Both the position numbers and the translations under genes were made by a program. Shown here in pieces: positions 15,654 to 24,381 of a stretch of DNA of 42,785 nt. Source of the stretch: Anaerolineales bacterium (GTDB taxonomy: Bacteria > Chloroflexota > Anaerolineae > Anaerolineales > Villigracilaceae); contig JABWAU010000019.1 in assembly GCA_013360875.1 (NCBI GenBank), positions 1 through 42,785 on the forward strand. The letters run 5' to 3'. The notes beneath the pieces are model-generated. The model saw only the letters and a list, made by a program, of their open reading frames with translations, did no database searches and was not told the origin of the DNA. The first letter of the stretch is position 1. Every line of letters starts with the position of its first letter.

Positions 15654-15676
15654 GAGCCGTCCAGTTTGGACGGCTC
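15654..15676 (+). terminator. Possible terminator after acpP
   Basis: A ten-base-pair hairpin (GAGCCGTCCA/TGGACGGCTC, 15654-15663 with 15667-15676) with a three-base loop. The downstream sequence is not a clear T-run, so it may be a weak terminator or an mRNA 3' stabiliser. Confidence 0.5.
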
Positions 15677-15758
15677 TATGTGTTAATGGTATGGAAACGC
15701 CGGCCGCGAATTATGCCCATTCTCGCGCGATGGGGCTTCGCGAAATTCGCGACAATTT

Positions 15759-16622
15759 CTATTTGAGAAGCGAAGGTATCTCCTCTGGGTGTTTAGCCAC
15801 TTTCACGCCTGCGGCTTCGAGCGCCTTGATCTTGTCCGCCGCGCTTCCGGCGCTGCCTTCGATGATGGCGCCGGCGTGACCCATGCGTTTGCCGGGAGGC
15901 GCGGTCTGACCGGCAATGAACGAAACGACCGGCTTGGTCATATTCGCGGCGATGTATTCGGCGGCTTTGTCCTCGTCCGTGCCGCCGATCTCGCCGATCA
16001 ATACCACCTTTTCGGTCAGCGGATCGTGTTCGAACATTTCGAGAACGTCAATGAAGTTCGTGCCGTTGATCGGGTCGCCGCCGATGCCCACGCACGTGGA
16101 CGCGCCCATACCAACCAGTTTCAAAGCGTATAACACTTCGTATGTCAATGTGCCGGAACGCGAGACCACGCCCACGTTGCCGGGAATGGCGATGTCGCCG
16201 GGGATGATGCCGACTTTGCTTTCGCCCGGCGTCAATAAGCCGGGGCAGTTCGGTCCAACGAGACGGACGTTCTTCTGGTCAATGTAATTGCGAACGCGCA
16301 TCATATCCTGCACAGGGATGCCCTCCGTGATGCACACGATCAACGGAATGCCGGCGTCCGCGGCTTCGAACATCGCATCGGGAGCGAAGCGCGCCGGGAC
16401 GAAGATGACCGAGCAGTTTGCGCCGGTCGCCTCGACCGCCAGTTTGACCGAATCAAATACAGGGACTTTTCCGTCCAAAACCCATTCGCCGCCTTTGCCG
16501 GGCGTCACGCCCGCGACGACATTGGTTCCATACGAAACCATTTGCGTGGTGTGGAAGATGCCTTCGTTTCCAGTAATGCCTTGCACGAGAAGGCGCGTGT
16601 CTTTGTTGATGAGTATGCTCAT
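15759..16622 (-). CDS. sucD: Succinyl-CoA synthetase alpha subunit
   Basis: A 287-residue subunit of the citric-acid-cycle enzyme that couples succinyl-CoA cleavage to nucleotide triphosphate formation. The CoA-binding domain opens with [18 protein letters not shown], and the phosphorylated His is His249 in [28 protein letters not shown]-type sequence ([18 protein letters not shown]) and SRSGTLTYE are also intact. It starts two bases after the sucC stop, so the pair is transcribed and translated together. Confidence 0.96.
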   Translation of the reverse strand: MSILINKDTRLLVQGITGNEGIFHTTQMVSYGTNVVAGVTPGKGGEWVLDGKVPVFDSVKLAVEATGANCSVIFVPARFAPDAMFEAADAGIPLIVCITEGIPVQDMMRVRNYIDQKNVRLVGPNCPGLLTPGESKVGIIPGDIAIPGNVGVVSRSGTLTYEVLYALKLVGMGASTCVGIGGDPINGTNFIDVLEMFEHDPLTEKVVLIGEIGGTDEDKAAEYIAANMTKPVVSFIAGQTAPPGKRMGHAGAIIEGSAGSAADKIKALEAAGVKVAKHPEEIPSLLK

Positions 16623-16624
16623 TG

Positions 16625-17761
<1,137 letters not shown>

Positions 17762-17813
17762 GTTCTTCCCTTGTTTGGATTTCAAAAGCACGGGCATTAT
17801 ACCACCCGAAATT

Positions 17814-18107
17814 TTACGTCAGCGACACACCCCGGTAGATGACGCGCGCGCGTGGTTCGACCATCAATGGGACCGCCTCCTCGAGCCATTTCTTGAAATG
17901 ACCCGTCTCGAGATGTTTCGCGCCAGCCTCTTTGGACTTGAATATCTCGACGAATGTGAAGCGTGTAGGATCGTCCACCTGTTGCAGGACATCGAAGCGC
18001 ACGCATCCTTCCTCTCTTCGGCTTGCCTCAGCGTTCCGGATCGTGAGCTCCCTGAATCTTTCCACGTGCTCCGTTTGAATGTGACTATGAACAACCACGA
18101 TATACAT
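17814..18107 (-). CDS. ABM-domain (YgiN-like) quinol monooxygenase
   Basis: A 97-residue antibiotic-biosynthesis-monooxygenase-fold protein. It shows the ABM pattern: [68 protein letters not shown], then a short C-terminal strand. Members act on quinols or modify small aromatic compounds without cofactors, or serve as autoinducer-2 processing enzymes; the substrate here is unknown. GAGGAG precedes the ATG. It lies upstream of sucC-sucD in the same direction and may share their transcript. Confidence 0.85.
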   Translation of the reverse strand: MYIVVVHSHIQTEHVERFRELTIRNAEASRREEGCVRFDVLQQVDDPTRFTFVEIFKSKEAGAKHLETGHFKKWLEEAVPLMVEPRARVIYRGVSLT

Positions 18108-18139
18108 GCGATCTCCTCTCTGCGTATAGGCACTCAGGC

Positions 18140-18182
18140 ATAATAAAATATAAGTGACAGCCGCTTTCAAAGTGACTGTCAC
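18140..18182 (-). promoter_or_regulatory. Possible promoter with overlapping dyad upstream of the ABM gene
   Basis: On the minus strand a TTGAAA (18170-18165) lies 17 bases before TTTATT (18147-18142). A seven-base dyad (GTGACAG/CTGTCAC, 18154-18160 with 18176-18182) brackets the -35 box, which would suit a repressor site. Confidence 0.35.
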
Positions 18183-18213
18183 CTGATTCTATCAATGGAA
18201 TGACCGATACTCC

Positions 18214-18296
18214 GTCATTTCGAAGGAGCAGAGCGACTGAGAAATCCTAGTCTCGATACAACCAGGATTTCTCCTCGTTTCATTCGCCGAAGTGAC
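18214..18296. repeat. Imperfect palindromic repeat (intergenic)
   Basis: Two arms of about 37 bases pair imperfectly; they begin GTCATTTCG at 18214 and end with its near complement, and the inner part is a strong hairpin (GAGAAATCCT/AGGATTTCTC) around a loop containing GTCTCGATAC. The type resembles common dispersed non-coding repeats that start GTCATTTCGA. It lies between the ABM gene and the end of the unknown gene at 18305. Confidence 0.65.
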
Positions 18297-18304
18297 GAGG
18301 TGTA

Positions 18305-19570
18305 CTATTTATGCAAATTCTGCGCGGCGATGAACGACAGTCCGTTCTCCGTCAACGCGCGCGCGGTATTGTTCGCCGCGGCGACCTTCTCCATGAAATT
18401 CTTTTTCAAATTATCCCAATCGCCTGATCCAACAACCTCCTTCTTTTCACGAAAGTAATCGAGGATATCGGAAGGATGGGGGAGCGATTGTTCCACTTCT
18501 GGATCGCCGCCTTCATGCTTTGCCGCGATGTTTGCCACGTGGTCCGCGATCTGAACGAGTTCGGCGCGCCGGTTGTACGGCTGCCTGACGATGGACTTCC
18601 ATGTCTCGGTAATGTGATGCTCGAAGCGGATCACGTTCTCGAAGCCAAGTCCCCTGCGGAATTGGGCGGTCAGTTCCATCGTCTCGTTGTTGACCGAGTT
18701 GGACCAGTTGAATCCGATCAATGGACTTGTCCCATCGTCACGGCTGAAGAGTTTCGCGGCGAGCATGATCCAGAAGGCGTGATACGGATTGTCGCTGCCG
18801 AAGAACACGCTGATCTTGAACTCGTTGTCAATGCCGAGTTTGTAAAGAAGGAACGCGAGCAATATCGTCCCTGCGTTGAAGTTCAAAACGGATTTCACGC
18901 CATAATTGGTGTAGTAATAAAGACTCTCATCCAGCCATTGCAGCGCGTGTTCGTTGGGTTGACCGATCCCGCCGAAATAACCGGTAATGGTTTCGGGTCC
19001 GTTTAGATGCGGATTCGAACCGTCCGTGCCTTTGGTGTCGAGCGTCTCCACGTACGACGCGCCGACGATCTGCATCGCCGCCGCGATGGCGGGCAGGTCG
19101 CCGTCCGCTTCCTGTTCCTTCATCTTGCGGACCTTGATGAATCGCCCCGGCACGAGGGTCTGGTTTGCGATTGCGTACTCGGTCATTTCCCGTATCCACG
19201 GAAAATATTGCAGGGCGGACACTTCCAGCGTGACCGCGAATTCATCCGCGAATTTCATGCCTGTCGCCGTTTCTCCTAAAACCTTCCTCCTGTAATCCGC
19301 AACGGTAATGAACTTCTTTGCCTCCCGTTGCTCCTTCAGCCAGTCCAGATCCTTAACGTATTCGGGAGCCCGCTCGATCACCTTTGCGTACAGGTTTTCC
19401 AGTTTGCGCGCTTCTGCCGCCTTGCGGTTGATCTCTTCGGGCGTGCCGTATTTGGCGACCACATCCAGGAACGCGTTGATGATCTTCGAGTCCGGGTCGA
19501 GCAGCACGTCGTTGATCGCGTCGAGTCTGGAGTGCCGTATTTCGAGTAATTGTCGCAGATTGTTTGTCAT
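18305..19570 (-). CDS. Protein of unknown function, 421 aa
   Basis: I do not recognise this family. The protein is soluble by appearance, with no signal peptide or TM helix of usual composition. Residues 1 to about 90 are helical and charged (TNNLRQLLEIRHSRLDAIND). The rest has alternating beta and helix segments with conserved-looking patches: GASYVETLDTKGTDGSNPHLNGPE, GYFGGIGQPNEHALQW, FFGSDNPYHAFW, GFNWSNSVNNETME and RFEHHITETW, ending in an Ala-rich helix. The pattern would fit an alpha/beta barrel enzyme (inference only). AAAGGA lies before the ATG at 19570. It is downstream of panB in the same direction, separated by repeats. Confidence 0.75.
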   Translation of the reverse strand: MTNNLRQLLEIRHSRLDAINDVLLDPDSKIINAFLDVVAKYGTPEEINRKAAEARKLENLYAKVIERAPEYVKDLDWLKEQREAKKFITVADYRRKVLGETATGMKFADEFAVTLEVSALQYFPWIREMTEYAIANQTLVPGRFIKVRKMKEQEADGDLPAIAAAMQIVGASYVETLDTKGTDGSNPHLNGPETITGYFGGIGQPNEHALQWLDESLYYYTNYGVKSVLNFNAGTILLAFLLYKLGIDNEFKISVFFGSDNPYHAFWIMLAAKLFSRDDGTSPLIGFNWSNSVNNETMELTAQFRRGLGFENVIRFEHHITETWKSIVRQPYNRRAELVQIADHVANIAAKHEGGDPEVEQSLPHPSDILDYFREKKEVVGSGDWDNLKKNFMEKVAAANNTARALTENGLSFIAAQNLHK

Positions 19571-19588
19571 GGGTTGTTCCTTTCGGGG

Positions 19589-19656
19589 GGAGTACACAGA
19601 TACACACGTCCACAGTTTTGCACGTACACAGTTTTACACGTACACAAGTACACATC
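19589..19656 (-). repeat. 16-bp tandem repeat array upstream of the unknown gene
   Basis: Three units of 16 bases lie at 19599-19614, 19615-19630 and 19631-19646, with partial units on both sides. The minus-strand unit is TGTGTACGTGTAAAAC with a few variants. The array falls in the 5' region of the gene at 18305-19570, just upstream of its Shine-Dalgarno sequence. Confidence 0.75.
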
Positions 19657-19660
19657 TAAC

Positions 19661-19832
19661 CTGTTTACCTGTTTACCATAACTGCTCAGGCAAGACCCTA
19701 AAGGTCTCCTTTGCCATCAAAAATACGCTTCAAGCATGATGTCACTGCAAATTTAGTGTCTGTTTTTGCGAGAAAGACCTTTAGGGTCTGCGTATGCGAG
19801 AAGGGCTGAGTAGTTACTGTTTACCTGTTTAC
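19661..19832. mobile_element. MITE-like element with terminal inverted repeats and flanking direct repeats
   Basis: The core at 19679-19816 (138 bp) begins TAACTGCTCAG and ends CTGAGTAGTTA, an 11-base inverted repeat with one mismatch. Inside it is a second inverted pair, AGACCCTAAAGGTCT (19693-19707) and AGACCTTTAGGGTCT (19775-19789). It is flanked on both sides by the same 16 bases, CTGTTTACCTGTTTAC (19661-19676 and 19817-19832), which may be a target duplication or two pieces of an interrupted eight-base tandem repeat. It encodes no protein. Confidence 0.6.
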
Positions 19833-19840
19833 TTGTCTAC

Positions 19841-20695
19841 CTACTCCAACATCTTCACCAACTCCTCATATTCCTCATCCTTCATCCCGAACCAATTTTC
19901 CTCCTGCGGAAACTTCTTCGTGATGACCTCGTCGTGATACGCCTTCAAGCCGTTGAGGATCACCTCTCCCGCGTTCCCAAACACTTTCGCCATCTTCGGT
20001 TTGAAACGCGGATACAAGCCGAACATGTCGTGGTAGATCAATAACTGCCCGTGCGCGTCGGGTCCCGAACCGAGACTCATAATGATGCAGTTTTCCGCGC
20101 GCTCGGTGATGAGTCTGCATACCCTGTCGGGGACCATCTCCAGCAGGATCATGAACGCGCCTGCCTTCTCCAACGCCTTGGCGTCGTCAATGATCCTCTT
20201 CGCCAGGGCGGCGTCTTTGCCCTGTACGCGGAACCCGCCCAAAGCGGAAACCGATTGAGGCGTCAGACCGAGATGCCCGATTGCCGGGATTCCAGAATCA
20301 ACGATCCCTTTGATCCGATCCGCCATCGCCGCGCCCCCCTCCAGTTTTATGGCGTCGCATCCCGCTTCCGCCATGAAGCGTCCTGCGTTGCGTATCGCGA
20401 TCTCGACCGAGGGCTGGTACGACATGTACGGCATATCCCCGACCACAAAGGCGGTCGGCGCGCCGCGCCTCACAGCCTGCGAGTGGCGGATCATGTCGTC
20501 CATCGTGACGGGCAAAGTGGACTCATAACCGAGCATAGTCATGCCCAGGCTGTCGCCGACGAGGATCATCTCGATGCCCGCCTGCTCCTGCAAATAGGCG
20601 GTGGGATAGTCGTAACAGGTCAGCCAGGTGATGGGTTCTCCGTCCGCCACCTTTTTGAAAAGATACGGCAGTGTGATCTTCTTGCGTTCTGTCAT
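19841..20695 (-). CDS. panB: 3-methyl-2-oxobutanoate hydroxymethyltransferase
   Basis: A 284-residue enzyme that transfers a one-carbon unit from methylenetetrahydrofolate to alpha-ketoisovalerate, the first committed step of pantothenate and CoA synthesis. Motifs are as expected: TWLTCYDYPTAYLQEQAGIEMILVGDSLGM (Mg2+-binding Asp), VTMDDMIRH, VVGDMPYMSY, AIKLEGG, PAIGHLGLTPQSV and LEMVPDRV. The strong AAAGGAGG site fixes the start. No panC, panD or panE is nearby. The transcript has a leader of about 110 bases that contains a well-formed three-way-junction structure (20719-20788), so post-initiation control is likely. Confidence 0.96.
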   Translation of the reverse strand: MTERKKITLPYLFKKVADGEPITWLTCYDYPTAYLQEQAGIEMILVGDSLGMTMLGYESTLPVTMDDMIRHSQAVRRGAPTAFVVGDMPYMSYQPSVEIAIRNAGRFMAEAGCDAIKLEGGAAMADRIKGIVDSGIPAIGHLGLTPQSVSALGGFRVQGKDAALAKRIIDDAKALEKAGAFMILLEMVPDRVCRLITERAENCIIMSLGSGPDAHGQLLIYHDMFGLYPRFKPKMAKVFGNAGEVILNGLKAYHDEVITKKFPQEENWFGMKDEEYEELVKMLE

Positions 20696-20718
20696 GCTTC
20701 CTCCTTTGGAATGTGATT

Positions 20719-20788
20719 ACGAAGACCTGCGTAGATTGCGTTCTCCAACGCAAATTGACGCTAGAGACCGTCAATTACGCGCCTTCGT
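20719..20788 (-). ncRNA. Three-way-junction RNA element in the panB leader
   Basis: Read on the minus strand, four fully paired helices fit together: P1a ACGAAG/CTTCGT (20788-20783 with 20724-20719), P1b GCGTA/TACGC (20780-20776 with 20733-20729), P2 ATTGACG/CGTCAAT (20775-20769 with 20760-20754, eight-base loop) and P3 TTGCGTT/AACGCAA (20753-20747 with 20742-20736, GGAG loop). Only two bases are unpaired at the junction. The P2 loop contains CTCT, which could pair with the GGAG loop of P3. It ends about 23 bases before the panB start codon. It may be a riboswitch or other cis-regulatory RNA; I cannot match it to a known class. Confidence 0.6.
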
Positions 20789-20812
20789 GAAGTACTGAAT
20801 GTGGATACTTAC

Positions 20813-20841
20813 AGTATAGATTGAATTTGCCGGCAAAACAA
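20813..20841 (-). promoter_or_regulatory. Probable panB promoter
   Basis: On the minus strand: TTGTTT (20841-20836), 17 bases and TATACT (20818-20813). It would start the transcript near 20806, placing the whole three-way-junction element in the leader. A TTGACA at 20842-20847 on the other strand may belong to the divergent ABC transporter gene, but no well-spaced -10 follows it. Confidence 0.5.
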
Positions 20842-20886
20842 TTGACAAAAATCACCTAGATTTCATGGTATCCTCGCCTTCCGCCT

Positions 20887-22683
20887 ATGAAGCACTTACT
20901 CCGAATACGCATCTTTCTCAAACCCTATTTCTGGCAGATACTGGCTTCCCTGCTCATGCTGTTGTCCATCACGGGACTCAGCCTCGTAGTGCCGCGCATC
21001 ATCCGTTCCGTGATAGACGATGGGTTGGCGCGCGGCGAAATCGCGCACCTGGTCCGCTCTGCGCTTCTGCTCCTCGGACTTGGGCTTGGTTCTGCCGTCC
21101 TGAACCTGGGCAATCGCTATTTATCTGAGTGGATCGCCGTGCGAGTCGGCTATGACCTGCGCAACCGCATGTACGACCACATCCAGCACTTACCCTTTAC
21201 CTATCACGATCACGTTCAGAGCGGGCAGTTAATTTCGCGCTGCATCGAAGATGTCCGCTCGATTGAACGGTTTGCGGGCGGTTCGGTCGTCGAACTGATT
21301 CGGTTCGTCATTCTGACCGTAGGCATTCTTGCCATCATGCTTGCCGACAATGCCCGCCTTGCCGTCATTGCCCTCCTGCCGATGATTCCGCTCATCCTCA
21401 TGACCTCCAGTTTCGGCACGAAGATCGGCAAACTCTTTTTTGCGGTGGATCAGGCAATCGGCGAGGTCTCGAACCGCCTGCAGGAAAATGTGGTCGGCGT
21501 GCAGGTAGTGCGCGCCTTTGCCCGTGAAAAATACGAAATCCAACGCTTCGATTCCGCCAACAAGGAAGTGTTCAAGACCTGGGTGCATGTCATTGACGAG
21601 TGGTCGAAAATCATGCCGACGACGAACTGGCTGATTACGGTCAGCACCGTCCTCATCCTTTGGTTTGGCGGGCAAATGGTCATCGAAGGCACATTGACCG
21701 TCGGCGCGATTGTGGCGTTCAACGCCTACATCCTGATGATGGCGGAACCCGCCCAATCCCTGACGGGGCTGGTCAACGCGGGCGGCGAAGCGGCGGCGGG
21801 CGCGCAGCGTGTCTTCGAAGTGCTGGAGACCAGGCCCGAAATTCAGTCGCCAAAGGACGCAATCAAACTGGCAACTCTGCGCGGTGAAGTGGAATTCCAT
21901 AACGTCGGCTTGAAATATCAAAATGAAAGAACGGCGTCGCTGGAAAACGTCAGCGTGCGCGTGAAGCCGAATCAGCTTGTCGCTTTGATCGGACCAACGG
22001 GTTCGGGAAAGACATCTTTAGTAAATCTTATCCCGCGTTTCTATGATGTGACCGATGGCGAAATCTGCGTGGACGGATACGATGTCCGTAACGTGGACTT
22101 GGTCTCCCTGCGCAGGCAAATCGGTATCGTCTTGCAGACCTCGCTCCTGTTCTCAGACACCATCAAAGCCAACATCGCTTACGGACGCCCCGACGCAACG
22201 ATGGACGAAATCATCGCCGCCGCCAAAGCCGCGCAGGCGCACGACTTCATCATGGGATTCCCCAACGGCTACGAGACCATCGTCGGCGAGCGCGGCGTGA
22301 CGCTTTCAGGCGGGCAGCGTCAGCGTGTGGCAATTGCGCGCGCCCTGCTGATGGATCCGCGCATTCTGATCTTGGACGACTCGACTTCCTCGGTTGACAC
22401 CCAAACGGAGAAACTCATCCAAGCCGCATTGGATAACCTCATGGAGGGAAGAACTACATTCGTAATTGCACATCGTCTATCCACAGTAAGACGCGCGGAC
22501 ATGATCCTTGTGATGGACAAAGGTCAAATCGTCGAACGCGGCACGCACGACGAGTTGCTCAAGGCTGGCGGCTTGTACAAGGAAATCCACGATCTGCAAC
22601 TCGTGGATCACGCCCGCTTTGCCGAGGAGATGGAAGAGTTGGTGGAAGAGAGAGTTGAGATCAAGAAGGAGCGCGAGTTGTAA
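20887..22683 (+). CDS. ABC exporter half-transporter (fused membrane and ATPase domains)
   Basis: A 598-residue type IV (MsbA/BmrA-like) exporter subunit. Six TM helices occupy about residues 10-310 and the ATPase about 335-575: Walker A GPTGSGKTS (from residue 369), Q-loop IGIVLQTS, signature LSGGQRQR (from 473), Walker B ILILDD and H-loop AHRLS. The catalytic Glu after Walker B is replaced by Asp498 (LDDSTSSVD), as in the degenerate site of heterodimeric exporters such as TM287/288. Those usually have their partner next door, but none is in this window. Substrate unknown. No Shine-Dalgarno precedes the ATG. Divergent from panB. Confidence 0.92.
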   Translation: MKHLLRIRIFLKPYFWQILASLLMLLSITGLSLVVPRIIRSVIDDGLARGEIAHLVRSALLLLGLGLGSAVLNLGNRYLSEWIAVRVGYDLRNRMYDHIQHLPFTYHDHVQSGQLISRCIEDVRSIERFAGGSVVELIRFVILTVGILAIMLADNARLAVIALLPMIPLILMTSSFGTKIGKLFFAVDQAIGEVSNRLQENVVGVQVVRAFAREKYEIQRFDSANKEVFKTWVHVIDEWSKIMPTTNWLITVSTVLILWFGGQMVIEGTLTVGAIVAFNAYILMMAEPAQSLTGLVNAGGEAAAGAQRVFEVLETRPEIQSPKDAIKLATLRGEVEFHNVGLKYQNERTASLENVSVRVKPNQLVALIGPTGSGKTSLVNLIPRFYDVTDGEICVDGYDVRNVDLVSLRRQIGIVLQTSLLFSDTIKANIAYGRPDATMDEIIAAAKAAQAHDFIMGFPNGYETIVGERGVTLSGGQRQRVAIARALLMDPRILILDDSTSSVDTQTEKLIQAALDNLMEGRTTFVIAHRLSTVRRADMILVMDKGQIVERGTHDELLKAGGLYKEIHDLQLVDHARFAEEMEELVEERVEIKKEREL

Positions 22684-22694
22684 GGAAATTAGTC

Positions 22695-22726
22695 GCGCTG
22701 AGCGGAACGCAGTGGAGACGAAGCGC
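22695..22726 (+). repeat. REP-like repeat, simple copy
   Basis: A 32-bp element with complementary ends (GCGCT/AGCGC) that matches the outer halves of the composite repeat at 5224-5294. It lies 11 bases after the ABC transporter stop. The rest of 22727-22950 has only a GC-rich hairpin (22791-22798 with 22816-22823) and no gene. Confidence 0.6.
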
Positions 22727-22950
22727 AAATTGCAAGGAAGCATAAAGACTCCATTGCAAGAAGCCGATCTGTACCAACCAAACCCCAGAGAGCCGGGGCG
22801 GGTTGTAGCCCTTGCCCCCGGCTTTGCGATCCGTCAAAAACCCTTCCGTGCAATGGCAAGATAACCCTACTGTACTGCAAGAGTCTTGTGGTTTGTTTTG
22901 ATGTGAGACGGCACGGAAACAGCGGCTTTCCGCAAAAACAGGAAGAACAG

Positions 22951-23023
22951 CGCCCCCGGCGCGGGTCGAACGCGCAACCACCAGATTCGAAGTCTGTTAC
23001 TCTGTCCATTGAGCTACGGGGGC
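22951..23023 (-). tRNA. tRNA-Arg (anticodon UCG)
   Basis: A 73-base tRNA read on the minus strand. Acceptor arms GCCCCCG (5') and CGGGGGC (3') pair fully, followed by discriminator G; CCA is not encoded. The D arm contains GCTCAATGGACAGAGT, the anticodon loop is CTTCGAA with anticodon TCG (Arg, codon CGA), and the T arm is GCGCGTTCGACCCGCGC. The outermost anticodon-stem pair is a mismatch (A with G), the rest pairs normally. Confidence 0.95.
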
Positions 23024-23125
23024 GATTTGTGTATCGTGGGAAATACGTCAAAGCCCGGAGGATGTAAACGTATTCCCGACAGCCCCAATTCTACCAGAGT
23101 CCATAACCGCATCACGCCCAGCCGG

Positions 23126-24364
23126 TCATTCGTACACCTTCTCGCCCTCTGCGTCGGCGTTCTGGGCGTCCGCCTCCACGTCGCGGGTTGAAGGCGGTTC
23201 GGCGAGCAGCTCCTTGAAATATTCGTGCTGGATGACGAGGTTCATGATCTCGTTCGTCCCCGTCCAGATCATCATCAAACGGGCGTCGCGCAGAAGGCGT
23301 TCAATCGGATAGACGTTGGTATATCCGATCCCGCCCATGATCTGCATCGCGTCGTTGACCACCGACCACGCGGTCTCGGTGGCGAATTTCTTCGACTCGG
23401 ACACCATGCGGCGAACGTGACTTGAATTGCCGGTCGTATCAATCAATCGCGCCGTTTCATGGACGAGCGCGCGCGCCGCGTCCAGCCGCGTCAGGCTCTC
23501 GGCGACTTTGAAACTGACTCCCTCGAACTCGCGGATCTTCTGCCCAAAGGCTTTGCGCCGGTCCGCATAACGGGCGGAGATCTCCAGGGCGGCGCGCGCA
23601 AGCCCGAGCGCACCTGCCGCGCTGGTCATCCGTTCGGGGATCATCATCTGGTGGAAGACTTCGTACGCGCCGTGCTCTTCACCGATCAAGTTCTCGACCG
23701 GCACGCGCACCTCGCGGAAGTAGACCCGCCCCGTTCCGCCTCCGCGCGTGCCCATCAACCCATAGATGTGTTTCACTTCCACGCCTTCTCCGCGCTCGAC
23801 CAGAAACGCGCTGATGGCTTTGTGACTTGTCGCATCCAGGTTCGTGCGCGCGTAGACCATGAACAGGTCTGCGCCCTCCGCGCCGACGATGAATCGCTTT
23901 TGCCCGTTCAGGATGTAGTGATCTCCCTCGCGCTTTGCCGTTGCCGTCGCGCCGAAAAAGTCGGAGCCGCCACGCGGTTCGGTCAGCGCCTCGGCGACCG
24001 TCATTTTCCCGGTGAGCACCGGCTTGAGGTATTTTTCCTTTTGCTCGCGCGAACAAAAAACGTGGATCGCCTCACCCACAATGGACGGCAGGGAGAATAA
24101 ACATGCCAGGCTCGCGCCCAGCACGCCGATCTCTTCCAGCGCCAGCACCTCGTGCGCCCAGTCCAATCCGCGCCCGCCGAATTCTTCAGGGAAGCGCAGC
24201 CCAAGCAAACGATGCGCGGCAAGTTTCTGAGCGTATTCGCGCGGATAACGCACCTTATCCGCGTCCATGTCCAGCAATAATTGACGCGACACCTCTTCGC
24301 GCGCAAACCTTCGCGCCTCGTCGCGCAAACGTCGTTGCCCTGCCGTCAAAATGGCGTCCGGCAT
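23126..24364 (-). CDS. Acyl-CoA dehydrogenase
   Basis: A 412-residue FAD-dependent flavoenzyme that oxidises acyl-CoA to enoyl-CoA. Motifs include [16 protein letters not shown] (FAD binding), the [23 protein letters not shown] segment and [22 protein letters not shown]. The usual C-terminal catalytic Glu (YEGT) is replaced: the sequence reads IWTGTNEIM, with Thr368 at that place. Instead Glu244 in [11 protein letters not shown] aligns with the base of isovaleryl-CoA and long-chain acyl-CoA dehydrogenases. It should thus be an isovaleryl/long-chain-type enzyme; the substrate is not set. An acidic tail follows residue 390. AAAGGAGG fixes the ATG at 24364, 17 bases after the nitroreductase gene. 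Confidence 0.92.
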   Translation of the reverse strand: MPDAILTAGQRRLRDEARRFAREEVSRQLLLDMDADKVRYPREYAQKLAAHRLLGLRFPEEFGGRGLDWAHEVLALEEIGVLGASLACLFSLPSIVGEAIHVFCSREQKEKYLKPVLTGKMTVAEALTEPRGGSDFFGATATAKREGDHYILNGQKRFIVGAEGADLFMVYARTNLDATSHKAISAFLVERGEGVEVKHIYGLMGTRGGGTGRVYFREVRVPVENLIGEEHGAYEVFHQMMIPERMTSAAGALGLARAALEISARYADRRKAFGQKIREFEGVSFKVAESLTRLDAARALVHETARLIDTTGNSSHVRRMVSESKKFATETAWSVVNDAMQIMGGIGYTNVYPIERLLRDARLMMIWTGTNEIMNLVIQHEYFKELLAEPPSTRDVEADAQNADAEGEKVYE

Positions 24365-24381
24365 TTGTCCTCCTTTTGCGG

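Noticed and set aside
19589-19660. Possible CRISPR array
   Set aside because: The 16-base units are directly abutting with no spacers, only three copies are present, and no cas genes are nearby.
20719-20788. Purine riboswitch or the published pan motif in the panB leader
   Set aside because: The junction lacks the conserved unpaired bases of purine riboswitches, and the shape differs from the bulged single stem I recall for the pan motif. I kept it as an unassigned structured RNA.
20842-20874. Promoter for the ABC transporter from TTGACA at 20842
   Set aside because: The best -10 (TGG-TATCCT at 20866-20874) is 21 bases away, too far for a sigma-70 pair. A promoter must exist but I cannot place it.
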